Shown: piece after piece, positions 33,151-41,742 of the stretch
Layout of the letters: every line of letters starts with the position of its first letter
How positions within the stretch are numbered: position 1 is the stretch's first letter
From: Blastococcus sp. CT_GayMR16
Lineage (GTDB): Bacteria > Actinomycetota > Actinomycetes > Mycobacteriales > Geodermatophilaceae
NCBI RefSeq assembly: GCF_004570875.1
Contig: NZ_SPQK01000001.1
Coordinates: 1-64,000, forward strand
Reading direction: 5' to 3'
DNA length: 64,000 bases
Position numbers and translations under genes: made by a program
The notes under the pieces: generated by a model
Databases searched by the model: none
What the model was told of the DNA's origin: nothing
The model's input: the letters and a program-made list of their open reading frames with translations, nothing else

Positions 33151-33167
33151 CTCAGCCGGCTCACAGG
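33151..33167 (+). promoter_or_regulatory. CTCAG-type direct repeat (CACAG second half) upstream of esterase gene
   Basis: CTCAGC-CGGCT-CACAGG on the plus strand, 11-base period, 45 bases before ATG 33212. Same form as the site before the second PepSY gene (53419-53435). It shares the intergenic region with the oppositely oriented site at 33115-33131. Confidence 0.6.
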
Positions 33168-33211
33168 AACCAGACTCCAGCCTGGCGTCGTGCCACATGA
33201 AGGGGGCGGCC

Positions 33212-34531
33212 ATGTTGGAGGTGTCGCTCGTCAGCGGAGCCGTGCCGGTGGTGGTCCTCGCCGCCGGGCTGGCCTCGCTGATCGCCCTGACAGCTCGGCG
33301 GGACCGTCGCTGGTGGACGCGTGCGGTTCCACTGGCAGTCCTGGGAGGCGTGCTGTCCGCCGCCTTGGCAGCGCTGGTCGTCGACGTCTTGTGGCGTCCG
33401 TTCCCGGATCCCCTTCCCCTCGTCACGCTGCTGTGGACCGGGCTGAGCGTCCTATCGGTGACTCTGGCCGTGCTACGCGTCCGATCGGCCCCTCGCCCAT
33501 GGGGGATCGCCTCCCGTGTGCTGCCTTTCGTCGCCGTGGGCATCGTGCTGATCACCGCCGTGGCGCAGGTGAACCAGCTGTACTACGCCTACCCGACACT
33601 GCATTCGGCGTTGGGAATGACACCTCCGCAGCAGGTGCCCTTCGCCCACGTTGCCCCGCCTGCATCGCGGGTGGTGACAGCGCAGCCGGGCGTTCCCTTC
33701 ACCGACGCGTGGGCACCCCCGGCGGACATGCCCACCACGGGAGCTGTCACCGAGGTACCCATTCCCGGCACGGTGTCGCGCTTCGCTGCCCGCCCGGCCT
33801 GGGTGTACTTCCCTCCCGCCTACCTGAGCTCACCCCGGGCGGTCCTTCCGGTGCTCGTCCTGGTCGCCGGTCAACCGGGAACTCCTCGCGACTGGTTGGA
33901 CGGCGGCCGTCTCGTGGCGACGATGGACGCTTTCGCCGCTGCGCACTCCGGGCTCGCTCCGGTGGTCGTCGTCCCCGATTCGCTCGGCAGCCAACTCGCG
34001 CAGACTCTGTGTGTGGACTCGGCGCGAGGCCATGCGTTCACGTACCTGACGGTCGATGTGCCCTCCTGGATCAGGAGCAGCCTGCAAGTCGACGCCGACC
34101 CCGCGCACTGGGCGATCGGTGGCGTGTCCGCGGGCGGCACCTGCGCCCTGCAGTTGGCCGTCAATGCGCCGTCCGTCTACCCGACGTTCCTGGACCTGTC
34201 CGGCCCAGCGGCCCCGACCATCGGCTCCGAACGGCAAACGGTGGCCGACTTCTTCCGTGGCGATCAGGCCGCGTATCGGCAGGTGAATCCGCTGGAAGTC
34301 CTGGCCTCGGGTCGGCTTCCGACGGCGGCGATCGCCGGGGCGGTGGTCGTCGGCGTGGACGACTCGCGGTACGGCCCGGACGGACGCCGGGTTCGCGACG
34401 CACTCTCCGCGGCAGGGATGGACATCCGGTACCTGGAGCTGCCGGGCGGGCACTCATGGCAGGTCTGGGCCGAAGCGCTTCGGAGACTGGTGCCCTTTGT
34501 CGCCGTCCGCGAAGGGCTGGTGGCTCGGTGA
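33212..34531 (+). CDS. Membrane-anchored esterase (antigen 85/EstD-like alpha/beta hydrolase)
   Basis: 439 residues. The ATG at 33212 follows GAAGGGGG at a better spacing than the ATG at 33197. Residues 1-130 contain four hydrophobic helices; the rest is an extracytoplasmic alpha/beta-hydrolase with PVLVLVAGQPGTPRDWLDGG, the nucleophile elbow GGVSAGGTCALQLA and a late histidine in LPGGHSWQVW. It is 49 bases before an MprF-like aminoacyl-lipid synthase gene. Pairing of such synthases with a hydrolase that removes the amino acid from the lipid is known in actinobacteria and enterococci, so that role is inferred. Confidence 0.82.
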   Translation: MLEVSLVSGAVPVVVLAAGLASLIALTARRDRRWWTRAVPLAVLGGVLSAALAALVVDVLWRPFPDPLPLVTLLWTGLSVLSVTLAVLRVRSAPRPWGIASRVLPFVAVGIVLITAVAQVNQLYYAYPTLHSALGMTPPQQVPFAHVAPPASRVVTAQPGVPFTDAWAPPADMPTTGAVTEVPIPGTVSRFAARPAWVYFPPAYLSSPRAVLPVLVLVAGQPGTPRDWLDGGRLVATMDAFAAAHSGLAPVVVVPDSLGSQLAQTLCVDSARGHAFTYLTVDVPSWIRSSLQVDADPAHWAIGGVSAGGTCALQLAVNAPSVYPTFLDLSGPAAPTIGSERQTVADFFRGDQAAYRQVNPLEVLASGRLPTAAIAGAVVVGVDDSRYGPDGRRVRDALSAAGMDIRYLELPGGHSWQVWAEALRRLVPFVAVREGLVAR

Positions 34532-34580
34532 CAGGCAACCGGAGCCGGCGGCTGCGCTGTGTTCGGACCAGGAGAAGGTT

Positions 34581-36335
34581 GTGACGGTTGTTGACGCGGG
34601 CGACCCGACGAGCGCGGAGCCACCGGCGATCTCGGGCGCGCTGTCGGTGCGCCTGTCGCGCGCTCGCCGTCGCCTGATCCCCGCCGCAGTGGTCGCCATC
34701 ACCGGCGTGCTCGCCGTGCTCGGGGGCTTAGCGCCGCGCGCGCTGCTCGAGCTCACTGAGGTCTCCGCACCGTCGACTGCGGCTCGACTCCTGACCGGCC
34801 GTGCACTGCTGCTCGAGCTCGGAGTCCTGCTGCTCATCATCAGCCGCCAGCTGGCCAGAGGCTCCCGGGGCGCATGGACGGCCGCGATGCTGGCCAGTGC
34901 CGGGGTCCTGCTCGTAGAGCTGCTGCGGGAGCGGCTGGGGCTCGTCACCGCCCTCGCGACGCTGTCGGTGCTGGCTCTCGCCGTCACCCGGTCAGCCTTC
35001 CGCCTGAGATTCCAGGAAGGTCGCAACGCGCGTCGACTGTTCGTGCCCCTGGGCCTATGGATCGCACTGCTGGCGTACGCACTGACCGCCTACATCCGCA
35101 TCGATGCCTTACGAGCCGAGACCTTCTGGTCCCGACTCGCGCAGATCGCGCGCACCGGGATCGGCGCCCCCGGCGGGATCGACGTGGAACAGGCCCTCGT
35201 CGAGGCGTATGTCTGGTCGCTGCGGATCGGTCTGATCGTCGTCGTCCTGGCGCTGCTGTGGGCGGTGCGTCGCCGGGCCCCGCAGCAGGACGCCGACACC
35301 ACCGTGGCCGTCGAGCTCGCCCGACGGTACGGACGATCGTCGGCAGCCCCCTTGATCGCGCTTCCGGACAACGGCCGGTTGTCGCTGTGTGACGGGCGAG
35401 CGCTCGCTGGGACGGCGGTGCGCAACGGGACCTCGATCAGCCTCGGCCTACCGGTCGCGCCGGACGGGCTGGAAGCAGAGGCCCTCACCGAGTTCGTCTC
35501 CGCCTGCGAGACCGCCGGCTGGACCCCGGCCCTGCTCGCTCTCGATGAGGCTCAGCGCGCGCTCGCCACCGCCGCTGGTTTCTCGTCGCTCAAGATCGGT
35601 GAGGAGGCGTTCCTGGACGTCGCCGAGTTCAGCACCGGCGGCAAGCGTCTGGCGAATGTCCGCCATACGGTGACGCGGGCGCGCAAGGACGGCGTGACGG
35701 TCATCCGCTACGACGAGGAGACCCGGACGTCACGCCGCGACGATCAGCTCAGCGCCATCTCCGCCGCCTGGCTCGCGGGCAAGGGCGGCCCCGAGCTCGG
35801 GTTCACGCTCGGCCGGTTCGACCTCGACCGGCTTGACGACCAGGAGGTCTATGCCGCGGTGACCTCCGAGGGGACGACCGAAGAGCGAGTCGTGGGATTC
35901 GTGACCTGGCTTCCCTACGAGGGCGGTGACGCGGCCGTCCTGGACCTGATGCGCCGCGGCGAAACATGCCCACCCGGTGTCATGGAGTGCCTCATCGTGG
36001 ACTCGGTGGCCGATTTCGCGCGCCGGGGGCGACGCACCGCCAGCCTCGGCGGGGTTCCACTGGCTGCCACGACCGAACGCACCGACCGTGTTCAGCGGCT
36101 GCTCGGCTGGCTCTACGAACACGGCGGCTCCGTGTACGCCGCCAAGGGGCTGTTCCGCTTCAAGGACAAGTTCGCACCGCGCTGGGAACCGATGTACCTC
36201 GCCTACCCCAAGGCGGCCGATCTGCCCAGGATCGCAATGGCGGCCCTGCACGCCTTCCTCCCGCCGGGTGCCGTCCGCGAACTCCTGACTCACCCGTCCG
36301 CCGCCGCCCGACCGGCACCCACGACAGCGGCGTGA
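34581..36335 (+). CDS. MprF-like aminoacyl-phospholipid synthase (DUF2156)
   Basis: 584 residues from GTG 34581 (GGAG six bases before). The N-terminal half has about six membrane helices; the C-terminal half (from about residue 260) is the GNAT-like DUF2156 synthase domain with VRHTVTRARKDGV, PPGVMECLIVDSV, SLGGVPLA and the hallmark FRFKDKFAPRWEPMYLAYP. This domain takes an amino acid from charged tRNA and attaches it to phosphatidylglycerol or diacylglycerol, lowering surface charge and sensitivity to cationic peptides. The helices before it are fewer than in full MprF, and a stand-alone flippase-like protein is encoded at 24755. Probably in one transcript with the esterase upstream. Confidence 0.87.
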   Translation: MTVVDAGDPTSAEPPAISGALSVRLSRARRRLIPAAVVAITGVLAVLGGLAPRALLELTEVSAPSTAARLLTGRALLLELGVLLLIISRQLARGSRGAWTAAMLASAGVLLVELLRERLGLVTALATLSVLALAVTRSAFRLRFQEGRNARRLFVPLGLWIALLAYALTAYIRIDALRAETFWSRLAQIARTGIGAPGGIDVEQALVEAYVWSLRIGLIVVVLALLWAVRRRAPQQDADTTVAVELARRYGRSSAAPLIALPDNGRLSLCDGRALAGTAVRNGTSISLGLPVAPDGLEAEALTEFVSACETAGWTPALLALDEAQRALATAAGFSSLKIGEEAFLDVAEFSTGGKRLANVRHTVTRARKDGVTVIRYDEETRTSRRDDQLSAISAAWLAGKGGPELGFTLGRFDLDRLDDQEVYAAVTSEGTTEERVVGFVTWLPYEGGDAAVLDLMRRGETCPPGVMECLIVDSVADFARRGRRTASLGGVPLAATTERTDRVQRLLGWLYEHGGSVYAAKGLFRFKDKFAPRWEPMYLAYPKAADLPRIAMAALHAFLPPGAVRELLTHPSAAARPAPTTAA

Positions 36336-36438
36336 CGCCGGCGCGGTCAGGGTCGTAGCGGGCACCCGCGGTTCGAGCCCGCCGTGACCACGGGCCGCCG
36401 AGGAGAGCCAGAGGCCGCGCGTCCTCCAGGCGTCGGCA

Positions 36439-36455
36439 CTCAGCGTTCGCTCAGC
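36439..36455 (+). promoter_or_regulatory. CTCAG-type direct repeat upstream of the orphan receiver gene
   Basis: CTCAGC-GTTCG-CTCAGC, identical halves with an 11-base period, 51 bases before ATG 36506 of the receiver-dprE operon. Confidence 0.75.
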
Positions 36456-36505
36456 GGTCACGACTGAGCATGTGGAGACCGACACCGGTCGCCAGGGAGG
36501 TCACC

Positions 36506-36940
36506 ATGGCCGCAACCATCCGAGTTCTCGTCGTCGACGACCATCCGATGGTGCGTTCATCCGTCGTCGACCTGCTGAGCGACGCCGAAGGCATCGTTGT
36601 CGTCGGGGAAGCAGCCGACGGACGAGAGGCCGTCGATCTGACCGCGACGCTGTGCCCGCACGTCGTCCTGATGGACGTGAACATGCCCGGCATCTCCGGG
36701 CCGGAGGCCACGCACCTCGTGATGCGGCAAGGCCGCGGTGTTGCGGTCCTGATGCTGAGCGCTGACGTCCGCTGCGACGTCTTACGTAGAGCACGCGACG
36801 CCGGAGCGATGGGCTTCCTGCCCAAGGGCAGCTCCGGAGCCGACATCGTCCAGGCGATCAGAGCGGTGAACGCAGGTGAAACGGCCTGGCCTACCGGCCG
36901 GGGCGGGTCCGCGTTCCGACCACATGGGAGTACCCGATGA
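36506..36940 (+). CDS. Receiver-only response regulator (no output domain)
   Basis: 144 residues from ATG 36506 (GGGAGG upstream). A NarL-type receiver with VVDDH (9-13), phosphoacceptor D57 in VVLMDVNMPG, MLSAD and K107 in GFLPKGSS. In NarL/LuxR proteins a helix-turn-helix follows at about residue 150; here the chain stops after a 20-residue tail (WPTGRGGSAFRPHGSTR), and no helix-turn-helix remains in the other frames because the next gene starts at once (ATGA overlap). It may act as a phosphate sink or protein-protein switch, or be a truncated regulator kept as a leader for dprE1. Confidence 0.85.
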   Translation: MAATIRVLVVDDHPMVRSSVVDLLSDAEGIVVVGEAADGREAVDLTATLCPHVVLMDVNMPGISGPEATHLVMRQGRGVAVLMLSADVRCDVLRRARDAGAMGFLPKGSSGADIVQAIRAVNAGETAWPTGRGGSAFRPHGSTR

Positions 36941-38319
36941 CCGGGACGAGCACGATCACCACGTTCGCCCGATCGATGTCGTCGCGGTCCGCACTGGTCC
37001 AGCCCAGCGACGAGGAGCACTGGCTACGTCTGCTCGACCATCCAGGCCCGCGCGGAGTCACGGTGCGTGGGGCCGGAGCCGGCTACTCCGACGCCGCACT
37101 CAACAGCGGCGGCACGATCGCAACCACGCACGGGAACCACCGCATCCGGGCGTGGGACGACCGGGCGGGAGTGGTCGATGTGGACGCCGGCCTCTCCGTG
37201 GCCGACCTGTGCGCGTTCACCGTCCCCCGGGGCTGGCTGCTGCCGGTCGTGCCCGGCACCGGGCGCGTCACGATCGGGGGTGCGCTGGCTGCCGACGTCC
37301 ACGGAAAGAATCACCCCCGCAGGGGGTCGCTCGCTCAGCACGTGGTCGGCGCCCGGCTGCTCACCCCGGGCGCGGGTGTGCTGCAGATCGGGCCGGACCG
37401 GGAATCCGATGTCTTCTGGGCGACAGCCGGGGGTCTGGGGCTGACCGGTGTCGTGCTGGCCACGCAACTTCGGCTGGCACGCATCAGCACCAGCTGGCTG
37501 GCCACCGAAGAGCACACGTGCGCAGACCTCGACGACGTGCTCGCCACCATGCGGGCGTGCGAGCCGTCGCACGAGTATGTCGTGGCGTGGCTTGACGGCC
37601 TTGCCACCGGGGCCGCCACCGGCCGTGGCGTCGTCTCTACTGCTGTCCACCTGACCGCGGACGAACTGCCAGCATCCCTGATCGGACGTCCGTTGGCGTT
37701 CCGGTCCGCTGGCCCGTCGGCGCCGTTGCCGGCGGGCCCTCGCCTGATCCGGACGCCGGTCATGCGGGCGGCGAACGCGGCCCGATTCGCCGCGGCACGG
37801 CGGGCGAGGGGGGTGCGGCTCAAGGGGATCACGGCCGCCCTGCATCCGCTCGATGCCACCCTCGACTGGACGGCCGCCTACGGCCGGCGTGGGCTGATCC
37901 AGTACCAGTTCTCGGTACCCGACGGGCAGGAGCAGGTGCTGGAGGCCGCACTCGTGGCCCTGTCGGCCGCCCGCTGCTGGCCGACGCTCGCCGTCCTCAA
38001 GCGGCTGGGTGATGCCGCGCCGGGGCCGCTGTCCTTCCCGTCGCCGGGGTGGACCCTGGCGCTGGACCTGCCGACGGCGGCCGCGACGGCCGCGGCGTCG
38101 GTGCTGGATCGCCTCGACGACCTCGTGCTGGCCGCGGGCGGCCGGGTGTACCTGGTCAAGGACTCACGACTCCGGAGCTGCATGGTGCCGGCGATGTATC
38201 CACGGCTGGACGAGTGGCGACGACTGCGGAACGCCCTGGACCCGTCCGGCGTGCTGACCTCAGACCTGGATCGCCGGCTGGATCTCAGCGGGCGGCACGG
38301 CGGTGACCGGCAATGCTGA
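36937..38319 (+). CDS. dprE1: Decaprenylphosphoryl-beta-D-ribose 2-oxidase-like flavoenzyme
   Basis: 460 residues of the VAO/GMC-type FAD family. Features match DprE1: GAGAGYSDAALN (46-57) in the FAD domain, PVVPGTGRVTIGGALAADVHGKNHPRRGSL (about 103-132) with the HGKNH motif, and a C-terminal YLVKDSRL, the segment carrying the substrate-phosphate lysine. DprE1 oxidises the 2-hydroxyl of polyprenylphosphoryl ribose; DprE2, encoded next with an overlapping start, reduces the keto product, giving polyprenylphosphoryl arabinose, the donor for cell-wall arabinan. ATG 36937 overlaps the receiver gene stop. Confidence 0.87.
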   Translation: MTGTSTITTFARSMSSRSALVQPSDEEHWLRLLDHPGPRGVTVRGAGAGYSDAALNSGGTIATTHGNHRIRAWDDRAGVVDVDAGLSVADLCAFTVPRGWLLPVVPGTGRVTIGGALAADVHGKNHPRRGSLAQHVVGARLLTPGAGVLQIGPDRESDVFWATAGGLGLTGVVLATQLRLARISTSWLATEEHTCADLDDVLATMRACEPSHEYVVAWLDGLATGAATGRGVVSTAVHLTADELPASLIGRPLAFRSAGPSAPLPAGPRLIRTPVMRAANAARFAAARRARGVRLKGITAALHPLDATLDWTAAYGRRGLIQYQFSVPDGQEQVLEAALVALSAARCWPTLAVLKRLGDAAPGPLSFPSPGWTLALDLPTAAATAAASVLDRLDDLVLAAGGRVYLVKDSRLRSCMVPAMYPRLDEWRRLRNALDPSGVLTSDLDRRLDLSGRHGGDRQC

Positions 38320-39068
38320 ACTCGCTGGGGCATCCGGACACCCTGCTGCTGGTCGGCGGTACGTCAGAGATCGCTGCGAGCATCGCCGCCACGATGGCGC
38401 GTCGGCGGCCGCTGCATGTCGTCCTCGCCGCCCGTCCGAGCAGTCGCCGCTCCGCCGCCGCCAACGTGCTCACCGGCCTGGGGGCGAGCGTCGAGGTGGT
38501 GGACTTCGACGCCACCGACATCCCCCGGGCACTCGAGGATCTCAGGTCCCTCCTCGCCCGCACGGAGATCGATGTCGCGGTCGTCGCACAGGGCCGCCTG
38601 CCCCGGCAGTCCGATCTCGAGAACGATCCGGTGCTGGCCGTGGAGACATGCACCATCAACTACACCGCGGCGGTCGCCGTCGGCCTGCTGCTCGCCCGGC
38701 AGATGCGCGAGCAGGGACACGGCGTCATCGTCGCGCTCTCCTCGTTGGCGGCCATCCGGCCTCGGCGAGCCAACTTCGTGTACGGGTCGAGCAAGGCCGG
38801 GCTCGACGCCTTCTACACGGGTCTCCGCGACCAGCTGCGCGGGAGTGGGGTCCGGGTTCTGGTGGTCCGGCCGGGCTTCGTCCACTCCCGGATGACCCGC
38901 GGGCTGAAGCCGGCACCTCTGGCCGTCACGCCCCAGGACGTCGCCGACGCGGTCGTCGCAGCGGTACCGACCGGCAACGGCACCGTGTGGGTCCCGCGGG
39001 CGGCGCGGCCGCTGATGCTTCTCGTCCGGACGATGCCCGGCCCGGTGTTCCGTCGCGTCGGACTGTGA
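38313..39068 (+). CDS. dprE2: Decaprenylphosphoryl-2-keto-ribose reductase-like SDR
   Basis: 251 residues from ATG 38313, overlapping dprE1 by seven bases. Short-chain dehydrogenase with GGTSEIA (15-21) as the cofactor loop, the catalytic serine in ALSSLAAIRP, and Y-x3-K in YGSSKAGLDAF (about 154-164). Sequence and context fit DprE2, the NADH-dependent second half of the ribose-to-arabinose epimerisation at the cytoplasmic membrane. The C-terminal TMPGPVFRRVGL is hydrophobic and basic as in mycobacterial DprE2. Confidence 0.87.
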   Translation: MLNSLGHPDTLLLVGGTSEIAASIAATMARRRPLHVVLAARPSSRRSAAANVLTGLGASVEVVDFDATDIPRALEDLRSLLARTEIDVAVVAQGRLPRQSDLENDPVLAVETCTINYTAAVAVGLLLARQMREQGHGVIVALSSLAAIRPRRANFVYGSSKAGLDAFYTGLRDQLRGSGVRVLVVRPGFVHSRMTRGLKPAPLAVTPQDVADAVVAAVPTGNGTVWVPRAARPLMLLVRTMPGPVFRRVGL

Positions 39069-39199
39069 GCGTCCCCCTGCGGACGCTCATCCTCTCAGCG
39101 TCCTCTTGGCCGGCCGGGACCAGCATGTGCGCCATGAGGGGCTCGCGGACAGCCCAGCCGGTGGACGCTGCGGAGGCCCCCGGATCGGAGGACAGCCTG

Positions 39200-40375
39200 A
39201 TGACCACCCTGTTGTCGCCGCCCGCGCCACCACCGACCGAACCGGGCAGCGGATCTCCCGGTGGGCGGCGCCGCCCGCGCAGATCTGTCCGCCGGTTGGT
39301 GATGGTGGCGCTCATCCTGCTGATGCTCTTTCCTGCGACCTCCTACACGCAGGCGCTCGCCGCTCCCGGCGGGGGCGGCTGGCAGGTGCAGTCGGTGGAG
39401 TGGGTCCGCGACCATGGCGGGGCGCCGCTGGTCAACACGATCGAGAACTGGTGGTACAGCCGTCAGGCGCCCTCCACCGGCAGCCCGACCCCCGGCTCCA
39501 TTCCGCAGCTTCCGGCGGGCGGCGCGAAGCAGCTGCCGGGTGCCACGGCACCGACTGGGCTCGCTCCCCTCGCCGGCTCCCCGCCGCTTCCCGGGGAGGG
39601 CCGCTGGGTGCCCGGTCGCACCGACCCGTCAGGCGCACCGGCGATCTACACCACCTTCGTCCGCCCCGACCCCTCACATCCCAGCGTGGTCGCGGGCGTC
39701 TCCTGGATCCGGACCGGGGACACCACCGCCCACCTCGTCGCCGGCCTCCAGCAGCCGGGCGGGTCGGGCTGGGCCGACGGAGCTCGCGTGCCGGCGGCCG
39801 ACGTCCCGTCCCTCGTGGCCACCTTCAACTCGGGCTGGAAGTTCCGCGACATCGACGGCGGCTTCTACCTCGACGGGCGTACCGCTTCCCCGCTGAGGAA
39901 CGGGGAAGCATCGGTCGTCATCGACGACCAGGGACGGGTGACCGTCGGGCAGTGGGGCCGCGACGTCACGATGGGCCCGCACGTACGAGCCGTCCGGCAG
40001 AACCTCGGTCTCGTGATCGACCAGGGGAAGCCGGTTCCCGGGCTGGCGGACAACGGCAACGGACGCTGGGGCAGCTCGCACAACCAGCTCCAGTTCACCT
40101 GGCGGTCGGGACTCGGGACGGACGCCCAAGGGAATCTGCTCTACGTCGCGGGGAACGGGCTGACCTTGCGCACTCTGGCCGACGCCATGGTCCAGGCGGG
40201 CATCCAGCGCGGTATGGAGCTGGACATCCACTCCCGCATGGTCGATTTCGCGTCGTGGCAACCCGGTCCCGCCGGTTCCCTCACGCCCACGAAGCTGCTG
40301 CCGGACATCCCCGTCCCCGCCGACCGCTACCTGAGTCCTGACCAGCGTGACTTCTTCTACCTGACCCTGCGCTGA
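39200..40375 (+). CDS. Exported phosphodiester glycosidase-like protein
   Basis: 391 residues from ATG 39200 with GGAGGA about ten bases before. A basic N-terminus and one hydrophobic segment (about 33-53) anchor or export it; a proline/glycine-rich linker follows; the C-terminal two thirds resemble the NAGPA/phosphodiester glycosidase fold (FNSGWKF, DGGFYLDG, VTVGQWGRDV, LGLVIDQGKPVP, LDIHSRMVDF). Such proteins cleave or handle sugar-1-phosphodiesters in exopolysaccharide or teichoic-acid-like polymers. It sits between dprE2 and the DPPR synthase gene, so a role in trimming the arabinose-linked envelope glycan is inferred. A weak CTCAGC half-site is at 39094. Confidence 0.72.
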   Translation: MTTLLSPPAPPPTEPGSGSPGGRRRPRRSVRRLVMVALILLMLFPATSYTQALAAPGGGGWQVQSVEWVRDHGGAPLVNTIENWWYSRQAPSTGSPTPGSIPQLPAGGAKQLPGATAPTGLAPLAGSPPLPGEGRWVPGRTDPSGAPAIYTTFVRPDPSHPSVVAGVSWIRTGDTTAHLVAGLQQPGGSGWADGARVPAADVPSLVATFNSGWKFRDIDGGFYLDGRTASPLRNGEASVVIDDQGRVTVGQWGRDVTMGPHVRAVRQNLGLVIDQGKPVPGLADNGNGRWGSSHNQLQFTWRSGLGTDAQGNLLYVAGNGLTLRTLADAMVQAGIQRGMELDIHSRMVDFASWQPGPAGSLTPTKLLPDIPVPADRYLSPDQRDFFYLTLR

Positions 40376-40394
40376 GCGCCTGACGGGAGCGACC

Positions 40395-41327
40395 GTGACC
40401 GCCACCGAGAGACCCCCGTCCACCCCGCCGATGGCTGTTCGGGCGCGTCATGCGGGCGCCGGCTTCGGCGCCGCGGTCCTCGCGACGGCCCGGCCCCGGC
40501 AGTGGCCGAAGAACATCCTGGTCTTCGCGGCACCGGCGGCCGCCGGCGTCCTCCTGCAGCCGGCCGCGGCCGCGGCCGCCGTCTGGGCGGCGGGGGTGTT
40601 CGTGCTGGCGTCGGCGAGCACCTACTTCATCAACGACGCCCGGGACGTCGAAGCGGACCGACTGCACCCCGTCAAGCGCCGGCGGCCGGTCGCCGCGGGA
40701 CGGCTGGGGGTGCGGACTTCCTACGGGATCGGCTTGGGCCTCGCCGTCCTCGCAGCGGTGGTAGCGCTGCCGCTCGGTCCGGCGATGGTCGGTGTCGTGG
40801 TGCTCTACCTCGCCCTGACGATGGGCTACAGCCTGTGGCTCAAAGACCAGCCGGTAGTCGAGCTGCTCGCCGTCGCCTCCGGTTTCGTGCTGCGCGCTGT
40901 CGCCGGTGGGACCGCGGCGGGCGTCCCGCTGTCGAACTGGTTCCTGCTCGTGGCCCTGTTCGGATCACTGTTCCTGGTGACGGCGAAACGCTCGGCCGAG
41001 GCGCGGAACTCCCTTGCCCGTGGCACGACCCGGCCGGTGCTGGACGGATACCCATCCGCCTGGCTGCAGCAGATCCTCACCGTGTCCCTGACCGGCACGG
41101 TCCTGGCCTACGCCTCCTGGGCGCTGCAGTACGTCGGCCGGGACGTCGCCCTACCCGTGCTGGCGCTGTCGGTCGTGCCCTTCCTGGCCGTCATGCTGCG
41201 CTACAGCCTGCTCGTCGCTCGAGGCGACGGGGAGGCGCCGGAGGACGTCGTGTTCTCCGACCGGTTCCTGCTCGTCGCCGGCATTCTCTGGGCCGCGCTG
41301 GTCGGCGGCGCTCTCTACCTGGCCTGA
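40395..41327 (+). CDS. ubiA: Decaprenyl-phosphate phosphoribosyltransferase-like UbiA prenyltransferase
   Basis: 310 residues with eight or nine membrane helices. The first UbiA aspartate motif reads NDARDVEADRLHPVKRRRP (80-98), and the second is near DGYPSAWLQQ. The HP-x-KR-x-RP extension and RPRQWPKN near the N-terminus are typical of DPPR synthase, which transfers 5-phosphoribose from PRPP to polyprenyl phosphate. That is the step before DprE1/DprE2 (after dephosphorylation), so genes for three steps of the polyprenylphosphoryl-arabinose route lie within 4.4 kb. A dedicated phosphatase is not in this operon, but two PAP2 genes lie at 52 and 54 kb. Confidence 0.85.
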   Translation: MTATERPPSTPPMAVRARHAGAGFGAAVLATARPRQWPKNILVFAAPAAAGVLLQPAAAAAAVWAAGVFVLASASTYFINDARDVEADRLHPVKRRRPVAAGRLGVRTSYGIGLGLAVLAAVVALPLGPAMVGVVVLYLALTMGYSLWLKDQPVVELLAVASGFVLRAVAGGTAAGVPLSNWFLLVALFGSLFLVTAKRSAEARNSLARGTTRPVLDGYPSAWLQQILTVSLTGTVLAYASWALQYVGRDVALPVLALSVVPFLAVMLRYSLLVARGDGEAPEDVVFSDRFLLVAGILWAALVGGALYLA

Positions 41328-41742
41328 GGCCGGTGCCGGGACGGCGGGGGTCTGCGGGCGGGCCCTCGAGCGCCAGCCCGGTCGCACGGCGGCAAGGTCT
41401 CGAACTCGCGGCTGTAGCAGTGCCTGTCCGCGACCACCGCGGATCCGGCCCACGCCGCCACCTGTCGTAGGCCGCCGCCGTTTCCTATCGGGGTAGACCT
41501 CCACGATCAGCACCACAGTGACGGTCGCTCCTCGCCAGCTCACATCACCACCAGCTCGTCGTGACCCTAGGCGCGGAGCTTGCTGGCCGCAGCCCGAGGA
41601 CCCTCGGTTGGGTCATCCAGCCGCGGCGCCAGGCGCGCTCGGCTCATGCCGGTAACCGTCCCGAGGTCGTTCTACGCGGGGACCGATCACCGGCGTCCGG
41701 GTAGCCCCGCCGGCTGCGCGACAGAGGGATCGCGCCCTGCGG
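41328..41742. other. 415 bases without a gene
   Basis: Between the convergent ends of the DPPR synthase gene and the ABC permease gene. No frame on either strand gives a recognisable protein; no hairpin terminator or repeat was seen. It could be a decayed gene. Confidence 0.5.

Noticed and set aside
36365-36385. GCGGTTCGAGCCCGC looks like a tRNA T arm
   Set aside because: Only four pairs form, no acceptor, anticodon or D arm can be built around it, and the surrounding bases do not fit any tRNA.
39094-39110. CTCAGC-GTCCT-CTTGGC before the phosphodiester glycosidase gene
   Set aside because: The first half and spacer resemble the strict sites, but the second half departs from CTCAG/CACAG, so it was kept out of the regulon list as a possible degenerate copy only.
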